Shown: positions 24,261 through 34,456 of the stretch, piece after piece
Layout: every line of letters starts with the position of its first letter
How positions within the stretch are numbered: the stretch's first letter is position 1
Source of the DNA: Maribacter polysaccharolyticus
Lineage (GTDB): Bacteria; Bacteroidota; Bacteroidia; Flavobacteriales; Flavobacteriaceae
Assembly (NCBI RefSeq): GCF_028882255.1
Contig: NZ_JARBUY010000009.1
Span: 18,725 to 82,724 of the forward strand
Reading direction: 5' to 3'
Length of the DNA stretch: 64,000 bases
Position numbers and translations under genes: made by a program
Notes under the pieces: generated by a model
Seen by the model: only the letters and a program-made list of their open reading frames with translations
What the model was told of the DNA's origin: nothing
Database searches by the model: none

Positions 24261-26241
24261 GTGTCGTTGTTGTATATTGCTGTACAATATAATCAACTTC
24301 GTGCCTAATATTCAACATATTCTTCATTAAAATTGAATTTTTAGTGCTTTCATTCTCGAAATCGTAATATTTCGGAAGTTCACGGTAGGAACTTTCCTCT
24401 TTTGCGACCTCTTTGGGATCGATGAGGATTTTGCATCTATAGGTGTTCGGATTCTCGTTGGTCTTCGATGCGGTGTTGAAACCGAAGGCCAGTTTAGCTA
24501 CGACTTCTCCGGTCCTCAGGTCGGCGATTTTACTGGAAGGAATTAAGTTGTCCATTTGTTCCCTGATACTGGTCGTGGTTTCCTTTCTTGAAATACTGAT
24601 GCCTTTTGCCAATTGCCGGCTTTTCCCGAATAGTCGCTCCAACCACATCAGTGTGTCCTTGTTCTTTACCCCTCCGGATACGACGTTTCCCACCACACTG
24701 GTTATTGTATCGGCTATCTGCTTGCCGTAGCCCTCGACCAATTGGGGCAATTCCTGGAAGCCCAACATAACGGCCACTTTATTGCTCCTGGCCGTTGCTA
24801 TGAGGTTCTGAATCTTATAGAAGAATATGGTGGGCAGCTCGTCAATTATCACCGCACAGGGAAGGTTCCCCTTTGTGTTGATCTGCTTTGTCAAGGTATT
24901 CAACAATAAGGAGTTGATCGTTGAATTGGTTGCTTCCGTTTTAGGGGAGTTCGCTATTACGAAAACACTTGGAGTACCGTGGTTGGATATTTGGAGGTCC
25001 ACATCATTGGAAGAGAAAACCCATGCGGCCTCCTTGGTGTTGAGCTTGCCCAGATGTATCCTTAACGTTCCCAATTGACCTTCAAGCTGTTGATAGGTCT
25101 TGGTCTTATGTGCGGAGATGAATGGTGCCAATAAGGATTCCAGTTCCGGTTCGCTCATAAGGACATCGAATATTTCATCGTATTCCTTGTTCAAAAAGGA
25201 CAGCACATGGGGCAGGGTAGAATATTTTCCTTCCTCGTGCTTTGAAAAAAAGAAAAGAGTGGCGGAAAGGAAGTTGATCGCCGATTGTGAAAAGAACTGT
25301 TGGGCACCGCCCTCTGATGCCTCGGAACGTTTCTGCAGCGAATTCACCAGGGCCCCTGCGGTCTCGATCGCGGCGGCCAGGGAATCGATGTACTTTGGCA
25401 TTAAGGGATTTACCCTCCTACTGTATTCCACCTTGTCAAGGTTGACAACATGGAAGGACAGGTTCTTTATGCCGTTGTTTTTTTTCTTGTTCTTCAGATA
25501 ATGGTAATAAGAGATCTCGGTGAGATCCGGATATTTATAATCATAGACAAGGGCGGTGAAGTTCTTGGCCAGCGTTTGACGGATAAAGGGCATTATAATC
25601 GAATAGGACTTTCCGCTTTCGGGTGTTCCGATAACTATGGTTCCCCTGAAGGGGTTGGTAAGGTTGAACCACCCTTTCCTGTGTTTTCCCTTGAAATAAT
25701 ATTCCATCGGTAGGTTCATCGAATACTGGTTGGACATCAGTACCTTGTTCTGCTTGAAGGACTCGTTCTCGTCATTGAATTTGTCCCCTCCGAGCTTGAA
25801 GTTGATGATTTTGCTCAGGTTGTCGAATCCCACATGTAGCACGATTATCCCCAGTAATGATCCTATCATATAGGCGATCCCCCATACATTGAAGGGTTCG
25901 GCACCTTGGGAAGGATCCCAAATATAGGCGAAAGTGGCACCTAAGGTTATTGCAAGGCCCAATAGGACCGGAACGACAATGTACCGTCCTGTTTTGATAT
26001 CCACCTTTTTTCTTGGTTTCGTCCCTATCGTGGTTATCACCAATAGCCCAAGTGTAAAGAGTTTGGAATAAGCGATATGGTTGTAGATGGAAAGGTTGCC
26101 CATTTTATGGAAGACCATGTTCAAAGGGCCGAACAAGGGATGGTTGAAGAGTTGGAACATAATGATTTCCAAAAGGATGCTGAAGTATACAGCACCCTGC
26201 AGAAGTGCGAACAACTTATATAACCCTTTGTTGTCTTCCAT
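24247..26241 (-). CDS. T4SS coupling protein (VirD4/MobC type)
   Basis: 664 residues. Four N-terminal membrane helices (about 8-140), Walker A GTPESGKS at 205-212, VYDYKYPD after it, and the ATPase ending with SVFVIANSPKTEAT, PCAVIIDELPTIFF (Walker B), and a conserved ARSNKVAVMLGFQELPQL. In Bacteroidota this coupling ATPase is usually called MobC; it brings relaxase-bound DNA to the T4SS. It is placed after traO in the minus-strand operon. Confidence 0.9.
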   Translation of the reverse strand: MEDNKGLYKLFALLQGAVYFSILLEIIMFQLFNHPLFGPLNMVFHKMGNLSIYNHIAYSKLFTLGLLVITTIGTKPRKKVDIKTGRYIVVPVLLGLAITLGATFAYIWDPSQGAEPFNVWGIAYMIGSLLGIIVLHVGFDNLSKIINFKLGGDKFNDENESFKQNKVLMSNQYSMNLPMEYYFKGKHRKGWFNLTNPFRGTIVIGTPESGKSYSIIMPFIRQTLAKNFTALVYDYKYPDLTEISYYHYLKNKKKNNGIKNLSFHVVNLDKVEYSRRVNPLMPKYIDSLAAAIETAGALVNSLQKRSEASEGGAQQFFSQSAINFLSATLFFFSKHEEGKYSTLPHVLSFLNKEYDEIFDVLMSEPELESLLAPFISAHKTKTYQQLEGQLGTLRIHLGKLNTKEAAWVFSSNDVDLQISNHGTPSVFVIANSPKTEATNSTINSLLLNTLTKQINTKGNLPCAVIIDELPTIFFYKIQNLIATARSNKVAVMLGFQELPQLVEGYGKQIADTITSVVGNVVSGGVKNKDTLMWLERLFGKSRQLAKGISISRKETTTSIREQMDNLIPSSKIADLRTGEVVAKLAFGFNTASKTNENPNTYRCKILIDPKEVAKEESSYRELPKYYDFENESTKNSILMKNMLNIRHEVDYIVQQYTTTTHADR

Positions 26242-26699
26242 TATATAGGGAATTTGATTGCGGCCAATAGGCCGTGTCGGAAGGGTTTGTCAGCTCCGAA
26301 AACCAATTTGGTGTCCTGTTGTACCGACAGTATGATGTTCCCCTTCAGGACGAAGGACAGTTCGATTCCCGCCCCTGCGGCCATGGCGAATTCCTGTTGT
26401 TGGCTTCCTGCCAGTACCCCGAACCTAAGGTTGGAGAGTACGTCCTTCTTCCTGAAGAGCAAAGGTTCGAAGTACAGCCCTGCCAGATAGGCCTCCTGGG
26501 AATCTTCGCTTTTGTCCAAGGTGGCTTCGAAGACCATTTCCCATCCCTCGTAATATCTATTGTTGTATTCGACACCCAAGCGTACCATGGTGGATTCCCC
26601 CAGTGTAAGTCCTGCAGATGGTATCAAATAGGTGTATCCTGATTGGGCCATTGAGAAAAGTGGCCATAGGGCGATTATGGTTAATAAGGTTTTTTTCAT
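26241..26699 (-). CDS. traO: TraO-like conjugal transfer protein
   Basis: 152 residues with signal peptide (MKKTLLTIIALWPLFSMAQ) and a beta-strand-rich body (YEGWEMVFEATLDKS, NLRFGVLAGSQQQEF) resembling an outer-membrane barrel. Position between TraN and the coupling protein and its size fit CTnDOT TraO. It overlaps the coupling-protein ATG by 1 nt. Confidence 0.7.
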   Translation of the reverse strand: MKKTLLTIIALWPLFSMAQSGYTYLIPSAGLTLGESTMVRLGVEYNNRYYEGWEMVFEATLDKSEDSQEAYLAGLYFEPLLFRKKDVLSNLRFGVLAGSQQQEFAMAAGAGIELSFVLKGNIILSVQQDTKLVFGADKPFRHGLLAAIKFPI

Positions 26700-26704
26700 G
26701 TCTG

Positions 26705-27511
26705 TTAGCTTTTGAAGGAGTTCGCATTAAGAAGGTCCGAATAGGCTATGTCCAAACGGATTTCCCTACCCGAGATCTGGTCCTCGGCAACATTGATCGT
26801 AAAATATTTATTGTCCGGGAAGGTGAATTTTTTGAAAACAACGATGTTCCTATGCTCACCAAGGAACATTTCTTCCTTTTGATGTGTATACTCAGGCCGC
26901 ACTTCAACATCCTGGTTGCTCCTTTTCCTTCTAACCTTCTTGTCGCTGATCTTATAACGTATCTCATCGATGCTATATGGGATGTTCGTGTTATTGGATA
27001 GTGCGTAATCCACGAAAATGTAGTCCTTGATAACCCATATATTGTTCAATTTGAGTTTTTGCCTGTTCTTTTTGCTGACAACTGCGTTTATCGAAGGGCC
27101 CCGTTCCATCATCTGCTGGGCAAGATCTTTGATGGCAACTGAATTAAGGGTTTCGTCAAGATTGTTGAAGGTGGTGTTGGCCTCTATGGAAATTCGTATC
27201 GTTTTATCCGCCTTTTGGCTGTCGTCCACGTAGATCAATCGATATTGTCGATATTCGGTCTCGGTAATAATTGTCACTACCCCTAGATCCATATTGGTAC
27301 GTTGTTTCGGTTTTATCCTTAGGACGTTCTTAAGCGGGAAATCCCCCACCACATGGTTTGTGGAAATGTCCATATATTCCAGTTCATAGTCACTTATGAA
27401 ATGGGTGGATATGTTCTCGTTTACACGTACTACGGGTATGTCCCCTTGTGCGAGTCCCCTATGCATAAAGGAGATGATTAAAAAGGCGATTAAAAATGCT
27501 GATTTTTTCAT
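26705..27511 (-). CDS. traN: TraN-family transfer protein (VirB9-like)
   Basis: 268 residues. Signal peptide, then a domain with ISTHFISDYELEYMDISTN, and a second half with NIWVIKDYIFVDYALSNNTNIPY, as in the DUF4138 TraN family. In the T4SS it should form the outer-membrane core complex with TraM and TraO. It lies directly after traM. Confidence 0.85.
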   Translation of the reverse strand: MKKSAFLIAFLIISFMHRGLAQGDIPVVRVNENISTHFISDYELEYMDISTNHVVGDFPLKNVLRIKPKQRTNMDLGVVTIITETEYRQYRLIYVDDSQKADKTIRISIEANTTFNNLDETLNSVAIKDLAQQMMERGPSINAVVSKKNRQKLKLNNIWVIKDYIFVDYALSNNTNIPYSIDEIRYKISDKKVRRKRSNQDVEVRPEYTHQKEEMFLGEHRNIVVFKKFTFPDNKYFTINVAEDQISGREIRLDIAYSDLLNANSFKS

Positions 27512-27527
27512 TTGATTAGTGATTATG

Positions 27528-28649
27528 TTATTCGTTGATTAAATATACCTGTGTGTTGTACTTGAGAAAGGCCTTGTTCTTTTTAAGCGCTTTTGCCATG
27601 GCCTTGGTTGCACTGTTGATGGATCTGGAGACCGACCTGTATAATTGTTGACTTGTTGTTCCCGAACCTTGACCTATGTTGTTTCCCATGGTACTTGAAC
27701 TTTGGGTCGCCCCGACACCAAGGTCCGAAACGAAGTCCCTAAATTGGCTATCGGGAACATATATCCCCCTAATGCCATCATTGTCGTAAAGGGATATTTT
27801 TACGGGTACTATGGAGTCGGCCACCATGATGGAGTTTATCTTGACTTCGACCCTTTGTGATTTGAATCCACTTACCTGTCCATAGAGGTGTTTTCCTTTT
27901 TTAAGTAGATAATCCTCGATGAAGGTGTCCTGTAATAATCGGATCCTTACCCTGGATCCGTCGTAAACCTTTATTCCCTCGTCCAATAGCGCCGTTATAT
28001 GGGTTTCGTTCATGTTCTTTTTTACGGTGTTGAAGTAATCCGCATCACTATTGGGGTTCAAGGATATCTTTTGAATTTTGGGAACTTCCTTCTGGATAGA
28101 ATCGGCGTGGTTTGCGGTTCTGTACTTTTCAGGGTTCTGTATGGAATCTATTATCCTCATTTGTTCTATAAAAGCCTCCTTCTCCGATTTCTCCTTGTTG
28201 CCTTGTTTTGAGGTTTCCCTCGGGTATGGGGAGCTTCTTGAGGTCTGCTGCGCTTTGGTTTTTGTTTTAGAGGTCCTTGGTTGTCTTGACCGGTATGAGG
28301 TCTTGCGCTCGGCGATGACCTTTTGAAGGGAGTCTATCTTTCTTTGTTCTTCAGGGGAAATGACCTCGTTCTTTGTCTTTTTTTCAAGCTCCTCACCGAT
28401 GACCATTGTTCTTGAGTACTTCCTTTTTTCCAATAGTTCGTCCCTGAAGGCCTCCAATTTGTTCTTGGGTTCCTTCTTTTCGAGCATGGGGTTAGGTATT
28501 TCGGAGTTGATGCCGGCGGTGGTTTGGAGGTCATCGTTGGCCATTTCATCCGGTGAGATCATGCGGTAAACGAAAAAGAAAAGGATCAGAAAGGGCAATA
28601 CTATCATTGGTAGTATGTACTTGGGCTGTTTTATATCAATTTTTGCCAT
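27528..28649 (-). CDS. traM: TraM-family transfer protein (VirB10-like)
   Basis: 373 residues. A single membrane helix (YILPMIVLPFLILFFFVYRM, about 11-30), a long charged, proline/serine-rich periplasmic stalk, and a C-terminal beta domain (IKVYDGSRVRIRLLQDTF, YLLKKGKHLYGQVSGFKSQRVEV). The pattern is that of the CTnDOT TraM family, linking inner and outer membrane. It overlaps the TraL-like gene upstream by 14 nt. Confidence 0.88.
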   Translation of the reverse strand: MAKIDIKQPKYILPMIVLPFLILFFFVYRMISPDEMANDDLQTTAGINSEIPNPMLEKKEPKNKLEAFRDELLEKRKYSRTMVIGEELEKKTKNEVISPEEQRKIDSLQKVIAERKTSYRSRQPRTSKTKTKAQQTSRSSPYPRETSKQGNKEKSEKEAFIEQMRIIDSIQNPEKYRTANHADSIQKEVPKIQKISLNPNSDADYFNTVKKNMNETHITALLDEGIKVYDGSRVRIRLLQDTFIEDYLLKKGKHLYGQVSGFKSQRVEVKINSIMVADSIVPVKISLYDNDGIRGIYVPDSQFRDFVSDLGVGATQSSSTMGNNIGQGSGTTSQQLYRSVSRSINSATKAMAKALKKNKAFLKYNTQVYLINE

Positions 28650-28998
28650 GGTATTCTATTTTTTTGATTTTGTCTTCTAATTGTTTCAGTTTTATGGTGT
28701 CCAGGTTTTCTGCCTTGAGAAGTTTTTCAAGTTCTTTTTCCGCATCCATTAATTCCATCAGGTTGGATAGGTCGTTACCGAAACCATGGACGGTGTCTTT
28801 CTTGAAGTTTCCCAGGGCCTTTTGAAAATGTGCATTGTCCTGGGTCCTAACTATTTCCGGATCACTTAAGTAACCATCATGGATATGGAATAAGGCCCCA
28901 AGTCCTAAAAGTAACATCATCACCAGGAAGGTGTGTTTCGGGTTCTTCCTTATTCGACCTATCAAAGGGTTTTCGTCGGTTTTATTTTCCTTTTCCAT
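28636..28998 (-). CDS. TraL-position small membrane protein
   Basis: 120 residues from ATG at 28998, which overlaps the TraK stop as TAATG; a longer frame to 29052 would overlap TraK by 55 nt. One membrane helix (HTFLVMMLLLGLGALF) and a C-terminal coiled-coil-like helix (MELMDAEKELEKLLKAEN). Its place between TraK and TraM fits TraL, but the sequence does not prove it. Confidence 0.65.
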   Translation of the reverse strand: MEKENKTDENPLIGRIRKNPKHTFLVMMLLLGLGALFHIHDGYLSDPEIVRTQDNAHFQKALGNFKKDTVHGFGNDLSNLMELMDAEKELEKLLKAENLDTIKLKQLEDKIKKIEYHGKN

Positions 28999-29609
28999 TA
29001 GAAGTTGCTTTTTGATTTGTTCTCTATGTCTTTGTTCTCGACCGTTCGCCAATCGGTTATCAGTACGCCGTGCGGATTGTTCTCGGAACGGAGGATTTCC
29101 TTAAGGTTGCCGTTGGTATGGAGGGTGCGATAGATCAAGCTGGATTTCCTGTCTATGCGCTGTTTTCCGTAATAATTGAAATTTAAGGTTACTGGGTCTA
29201 CAAGAACGCTGTCCGTTATGATGGACAGGACTGCAGATGAACTCAAAATTTGGTTGTAAAAACCCCTTTCCCTTAAGTTGTTGTATTCCTTGAGTCCGGA
29301 ATCATCAATAAGGTACATGGACTGTTCGATGTTTTTTTTGATGAAATCGTTATCGGGCGGTACGGTAAAGAACAAATGGTGGAAAAGGTTGATATGGCTT
29401 TTGTATTCGACCATTCGGTTTTCCTGTACCTGTGTCCTTTTTATCAGTATGGGGACCCCGTTATCGAGCACATAGATCTTTTGTCTCTCTTCCTGTGAGT
29501 TTACATAGCTTATGTATATGGCCCCAAGTGCTATGATGATCGCCGCCACGAAGCTGAGAATGCTCGTTAGCATTGTTATCTTTATTTTGTTCTCAATGTT
29601 TTTTATCAT
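28998..29609 (-). CDS. traK: TraK-family transfer protein (VirB8-like)
   Basis: 203 residues: short cytoplasmic start, one membrane helix (LTSILSFVAAIIIALGAIYI), then a periplasmic domain (NLFHHLFFTVPPDNDFIKKN, SVLVDPVTLNFNYYGKQRI). Size and order match CTnDOT TraK. It is an assembly factor of the inner-membrane T4SS. Confidence 0.85.
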   Translation of the reverse strand: MIKNIENKIKITMLTSILSFVAAIIIALGAIYISYVNSQEERQKIYVLDNGVPILIKRTQVQENRMVEYKSHINLFHHLFFTVPPDNDFIKKNIEQSMYLIDDSGLKEYNNLRERGFYNQILSSSAVLSIITDSVLVDPVTLNFNYYGKQRIDRKSSLIYRTLHTNGNLKEILRSENNPHGVLITDWRTVENKDIENKSKSNF

Positions 29610-29622
29610 GGTGGTGTTTGTT

Positions 29623-30639
29623 TTATATTACTGTTTTGATTGCTGTAGTTCCTGCTTTTTTAGCGCTGTTCATTGCTTTTCCGCCCAATGCTGCAGAAGA
29701 TCCCATTGAAATGATCCAATTGCTCACTATGGGAATGGAGAGCATTCCGAAAGCTCCTACTATCATTGCAACGATTAGACTTGACTCTGAATAATTGGGC
29801 ATGGTGACATAAGAGACGAATGCTGCATTTGGACCGTTTATAACTGTTTCGATTATATTGGCTTCCCTGATTAAGGCATTGTTCACGAATAGCATAGCCG
29901 TGTTTATTGCCAAATGGCCCAATAGTCCGTAAAGTAGAACGCTTACGAAACGTGATATCCATTTAAGGTAGGCGTCCTTGAAACCCGGGACTATGCTCAC
30001 GGCAAAGGCGAACGGGCCAAGGGCCACTAAGAACCCCCCTATTAAGGCCTTTAGATAGAATATGAAATACATGCAGGCCTTGAAAAGAGCAAGGACTATC
30101 CATTCAAGCACGGAGAACATCAGATATTTGAGTTTGGCCTGTATCATTACCCGAAGGGATGCCATTCTCATTTCAAGCTCTTCCAATCCCCCTATTACCA
30201 TATCCCACCAATCATTGTCCTCTGAATTCTCCATATCGGTTTCAAGGACATCTGCGTCTTGGTTTATCCTATTGATCAACCTTATATAGGCAAGCTCCCG
30301 TTGTTGGAAAAGTTCATTGGTCTGGTTGATCGTCCTGGTGGAGATGTCTTCCCCTGTCTTTTCAATGGCCTTTAAGGGCACTTCCAAGAGGTTGACGAAA
30401 GGCCCCCAGAAGAGTATGACCAATAGTAATGCGAAAGGTCGCGCCAAGGGCAATATGTCCACATCGGTATCACCGACCATGATCCCGTATCCCTTAACGG
30501 AAAAGTACATGACCATCAATAGGGCCACAAGGGAACGGGCATGGACCAGGAAATTACCCGCCATGGCCTTCATCGTATTGTAAAGGGTGTTTATATCGTT
30601 GAATATTGCACCGTCCAATAATTTTAGTAGTTCATCCAT
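29623..30639 (-). CDS. traJ: TraJ-family membrane protein (VirB6-like)
   Basis: 338 residues with several membrane helices at about 25-45, 65-85, 185-225, 235-260 and 270-310. It contains the family-typical GYGIMVGDTDVDILPLARPF and KALIGGFLVALGPFAFAVSI. It forms part of the inner-membrane channel of the T4SS. It follows the two secreted VirB5-like genes. Confidence 0.88.
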   Translation of the reverse strand: MDELLKLLDGAIFNDINTLYNTMKAMAGNFLVHARSLVALLMVMYFSVKGYGIMVGDTDVDILPLARPFALLLVILFWGPFVNLLEVPLKAIEKTGEDISTRTINQTNELFQQRELAYIRLINRINQDADVLETDMENSEDNDWWDMVIGGLEELEMRMASLRVMIQAKLKYLMFSVLEWIVLALFKACMYFIFYLKALIGGFLVALGPFAFAVSIVPGFKDAYLKWISRFVSVLLYGLLGHLAINTAMLFVNNALIREANIIETVINGPNAAFVSYVTMPNYSESSLIVAMIVGAFGMLSIPIVSNWIISMGSSAALGGKAMNSAKKAGTTAIKTVI

Positions 30640-30654
30640 TGTTCATTTTGTTTA

Positions 30655-31266
30655 TTATGGTTCCGTAATTTCGAATTCACTTACAGGGAGCCGTTTTAAG
30701 GTGTTTAGGACTTTGATGAAATCATCCAGATCCTTTAGGTAGGTGTTTATGGCCTCTGATTTTTCGGCATCCCCGATATAGGAATCCTCCACTATCTGTA
30801 TTTTCTCGCGCTGCATGAAAAACAGGTTTTCTATTTTTAGGATGTCAGCTGTTCCCCAACCTTCCTCCATGAGTTCGGTGATAATGGTATCTATATAGCC
30901 ATACCTCTCCAGTACCCTTTCCTCGTCGAACATTATCCATCGTTTTTGGAGGACCCTGTCCACGGCCACGTTTACCTTCTGTCTGAAAAGGGTGTCAATA
31001 CTTTTTTTTTGGTTGTCCGCATAGTCCCTTGTAATGGCCGTCGTTGCCATGATGGGGGCGAGTTGAAGTACGTTCCTTCTGTCCTCGTCGTCGTATTTCC
31101 TATATACGATCTTGAACCACCACCAAGGACGGAACCGGTTCCATCTCTGATAGACCACCCTCTCGAAAGCATATTGGGAGTTTTTTCGCTGTGCCTGTAC
31201 TTCCTCGATCGGAATTATGGCAAGGAGGAAGAATAATGTCAGAATAGATTTTTTAAAGTTTCCCAT
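30655..31266 (-). CDS. Secreted transfer-region protein, 203 aa
   Basis: Signal peptide (ends EEVQAQ at residue 26) and a helical body with a tryptophan-rich patch (YQRWNRFRPWWWFKIVYRKY). It lies between the TraI-like protein and TraJ. It may be a T4SS accessory factor, but I recognise no family. Confidence 0.65.
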   Translation of the reverse strand: MGNFKKSILTLFFLLAIIPIEEVQAQRKNSQYAFERVVYQRWNRFRPWWWFKIVYRKYDDEDRRNVLQLAPIMATTAITRDYADNQKKSIDTLFRQKVNVAVDRVLQKRWIMFDEERVLERYGYIDTIITELMEEGWGTADILKIENLFFMQREKIQIVEDSYIGDAEKSEAINTYLKDLDDFIKVLNTLKRLPVSEFEITEP

Positions 31267-31937
31267 CAGTTGTTTATAAAAGTTTCTATGGCTTCCTTTC
31301 TTAATTGGTCTATTCCTTCCCAGTCCACATCAATCTCGATGGAAAGGATGTCGGCAACTTCATCGAATACTTCAATACCTTCGGCCATTTCAAGCCTTTT
31401 CATCAATGAATAGGTCAAACTCCTAAGATGCGTCATGCGTTCAAGGATATGGTGTAAAAGATCCATACGTTCCTTGTTGTTCATTAAGTTGGCATCGCCA
31501 CCCAACACGGCAAACGAAATCTCAAGAAGGAGATTGGCACTTTGTTCGACCAGATAGGCCTCTGCCCTCAAGGCTATGATAAGGAGCTCTGGGTCGTCGG
31601 CAACGATTTCGGCGGTCCTGGTCTGGTATTCCGCGATCTGCTCCCCCGCAATTGTTATCTCACGTATGGTCTGGGCATCGTTGATGAATGCCTGAACGGT
31701 GGCCATGCTCTGATAGAGTTTCTTCTCCAGTTCCTTGATGGCGTATGTCTCTTCGGCTATTACCGTTTGTAAAGCCGAAATCTCGGCTTCATGGTTCCTT
31801 ATTTTTTTAAGGTTCTCGTTCTCGACGTAGTGGCCGAGACTAACGGCTGCGACTATGGCCGCATCACCAGCGCTCTGGGCCCGGGTAAAATATCCCAAGA
31901 GCAAACATAGAATGGATAATAGTTTGAGTTTTTTCAT
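31266..31937 (-). CDS. TraI-like secreted helical protein (VirB5-like)
   Basis: 223 residues. Signal peptide (MKKLKLLSILCLLLGYFTRAQ) and long helices (YVENENLKKIRNHEAEISAL, LEKKLYQSMATVQAFINDAQ). Position directly after the VirB4 ATPase (1-nt overlap) and helical plan fit the DUF4141/TraI group of CTnDOT-like systems, which are thought to be VirB5-like pilus-tip proteins. Confidence 0.65.
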   Translation of the reverse strand: MKKLKLLSILCLLLGYFTRAQSAGDAAIVAAVSLGHYVENENLKKIRNHEAEISALQTVIAEETYAIKELEKKLYQSMATVQAFINDAQTIREITIAGEQIAEYQTRTAEIVADDPELLIIALRAEAYLVEQSANLLLEISFAVLGGDANLMNNKERMDLLHHILERMTHLRSLTYSLMKRLEMAEGIEVFDEVADILSIEIDVDWEGIDQLRKEAIETFINN

Positions 31938-34393
31938 TAGATAGCTTCTTTTATAGGGTTAATGGGTTGTCCTTGGGATGATTCCATCAGGACTTTTTTC
32001 ACGAAATCAGGCAAGGTCAGCCCGGAGGTCTCCATGTCCTTGACGAAATAAGTAAGCCCGTCGACGAAATTGCCATAGGCGTGTACATAAAGGTCCCTTG
32101 CGTCTTTTTCCTTCCGTTCGGTGGTGTAAGTCAGGTATTCCTCCAAGGATACCTCGATACCATAAACCTCCCCGGTTGACCCTCTTTTGATATAGACTTC
32201 CTTGAACTTTCCCCTACCGGAACGGTTGTCCAGGTTGTTTATCGTGAAGATCTTTCTTTGTTCCGTTTCGCTCAGGGATAAAAGGTTGGATACTTCATCA
32301 AAATTATCCTTGAACTTACTTTGGTCAAGTAGTATCAAGGTATCCGAGTTGTTGATAATGGAGTTCTTGACGATTGAATTACCTATGATATCCTCAAGGT
32401 CCTGGGTAACAACAACGGCCTCCCCCCAAAATTTCCTAACGGTTTTGTACACATAGAGGATATACCCTGCCATCATCGGTGACGAAATGGCCTTCCAGGC
32501 CTCTTCTATGATCAATGCCTTGCGTTTTTTCTTATGGCGCATTTTTTGGATGAACACATCCATGATTATGATCGTGGTGATAGGGAAAAGGATCTCGTTG
32601 TCCTTGATGTTGTCTATTTCGAACACGATGAAGCTCTCATCGAACAATGAATGGTCCATTGGACTGTTCAAGGTGTGCTCGTATTCACCACCTTTATAGA
32701 ATTTCTTGAGGATATATGCATAACCGTTGACGTCGATATCGATTTTTTCACTTGTACTGATCTCGTTTAACTTCCTTATGGAGTATTCATAAAATGTGTT
32801 GAATGAGAAATGGAACTCCCCTTTGGATTTAAAGCCTTCGTGGTAGTAAGCGGAAATGACCTCTATAAGTGCACTGGATTCGACTTGGGAGATCGAGCCA
32901 TTGGTGCCTTTCCATAATACGGCTATCAAGGATTTCAGGAAATCCCTCTTTTCCTCGTTGTATTCCTTTTTGTCAAAAAGGAAAGGGTTCATCGTAATGG
33001 GCTGTTCATCGGTATAAGTGATATAGGTGCCCCCGTAATATTCGCAAAGTCCTGAATAGGAATGCCCCGTATCGATAAGGACGATATCGGTTTCCTGTTG
33101 GAAGTACTGTTTGATTAGGTTGTTCATACAAAAGGATTTCCCGCTTCCCGATGGTCCAAGGACGAACTTGTTCCGGTTGTTTATCCTTCCGGTTTCCATG
33201 GGCAGTTCTGATGTGTCTATGGCTATGGGTATTCCGGCCCTGTCCGTCATGTAGATATTGAAATCCGACTTTTCGTTCTTTTGGTTGGTTTCCTTATAGA
33301 AAAGCGAAAGGGCAGGGGATGATGTGGTAAAGAATTTGTCATAATGCTTCAGGCTCAAAGAATGGCCGGGAAACATGGATTTATAGAGTTCCAGCTGATT
33401 ATAGCAGTTGCCGCTCGGAATGATCCCCACCTTGAAGAGCTCTGCCTCAATATGGTTTATGGATTTATGTATCTGGTCCCTGTCCCCATATAAATGCAGG
33501 TTGAAATGGGAATATACAAGAAGTTCGTTTTCCCGGGCTATCAAGGCCAATACGTCATCGATATCGCGTACTGCCAGGTCATTGGCAGGATCGGGCATCG
33601 AAGTATGTTTCTTTTTTTTTGCCTCAAGTTTGATGATCTCCTTTTTCTGGTAGGGAATCTGTATGTACTGGTGGTATATCAAATGGTCGAATCCGGGTGT
33701 CTCGTAAATGAAGCTGAATAGGTCCTGTGGGTATTCAAACCCTATATTTACGGTGGTAAAAGGGGTAATGTTCACCGGCATATGGACTTCGTCTATATTG
33801 ATAAGGCTCAAGGATTTTGCGAACTTGTTCCCCACCGATAACCCTTCAGGTTCGCTTTTGAAGTTTTTAAGGCTGAAATGGTCCTTATCGAATTCGAAAC
33901 CAAGGAACCTGGATATTAAGGATTGTATTTCATCCTCTTTTAGGATCTGGGGGGTGAATCCATTACCTTGGAGTATTTCTTTTACCTTGTCTATTTTTTT
34001 AAGGAAAGTGTCGAATTCCCTCTGGTTGAACTGGTAAAAAGTTGTCTTGGTAACGTTCTTTGTGATGCAGAAGTATGTTTCGGTATCACGGAACGGTCTA
34101 CCTTTGAAATGTTCGAAATAACATTTTGAAAGAAAGTCCTTTCCCTCAGTGTTCTTTATGAAAAGCTTTTTTGTGATGATATCCAATTTTTGGATACTGT
34201 AACCTTCGCCCAATATCTTGACGATATTGCTCATAACGTTATGATAATCGTAATACAGATCCTTTTTCGAGGAAAACTGTATGATTGGGTTGGTGATCTT
34301 TAAAAGAGTGGAATAATCCCCTAATTGATGATAGATAATAGGGTGTTTGGCCTCTTCGGATATACCCATGTAATCCAGTTTGAATGTTTTCAT
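31937..34393 (-). CDS. traG: TraG-family T4SS ATPase (VirB4-like)
   Basis: 818 residues. Walker A GPSGSGKS (413-420) preceded by NNRNKFVL, TDIVLIDTGHSYSGLCEYYGG after it, and Walker B-like KALIIEEAWKAI with the following VYKTVRKFWGEAVVVTQD. These are the standard motifs of VirB4 ATPases that power T4SS assembly. It carries an N-terminal CagE-like half (1-400). It is flanked by traF and the TraI-like gene. Confidence 0.93.
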   Translation of the reverse strand: MKTFKLDYMGISEEAKHPIIYHQLGDYSTLLKITNPIIQFSSKKDLYYDYHNVMSNIVKILGEGYSIQKLDIITKKLFIKNTEGKDFLSKCYFEHFKGRPFRDTETYFCITKNVTKTTFYQFNQREFDTFLKKIDKVKEILQGNGFTPQILKEDEIQSLISRFLGFEFDKDHFSLKNFKSEPEGLSVGNKFAKSLSLINIDEVHMPVNITPFTTVNIGFEYPQDLFSFIYETPGFDHLIYHQYIQIPYQKKEIIKLEAKKKKHTSMPDPANDLAVRDIDDVLALIARENELLVYSHFNLHLYGDRDQIHKSINHIEAELFKVGIIPSGNCYNQLELYKSMFPGHSLSLKHYDKFFTTSSPALSLFYKETNQKNEKSDFNIYMTDRAGIPIAIDTSELPMETGRINNRNKFVLGPSGSGKSFCMNNLIKQYFQQETDIVLIDTGHSYSGLCEYYGGTYITYTDEQPITMNPFLFDKKEYNEEKRDFLKSLIAVLWKGTNGSISQVESSALIEVISAYYHEGFKSKGEFHFSFNTFYEYSIRKLNEISTSEKIDIDVNGYAYILKKFYKGGEYEHTLNSPMDHSLFDESFIVFEIDNIKDNEILFPITTIIIMDVFIQKMRHKKKRKALIIEEAWKAISSPMMAGYILYVYKTVRKFWGEAVVVTQDLEDIIGNSIVKNSIINNSDTLILLDQSKFKDNFDEVSNLLSLSETEQRKIFTINNLDNRSGRGKFKEVYIKRGSTGEVYGIEVSLEEYLTYTTERKEKDARDLYVHAYGNFVDGLTYFVKDMETSGLTLPDFVKKVLMESSQGQPINPIKEAI

Positions 34394-34456
34394 ATGTAGT
34401 AGATTATGGTTTCTAGATAATCAGGGCTCTCAATTGGTCTTCATGTGATCGGTTCG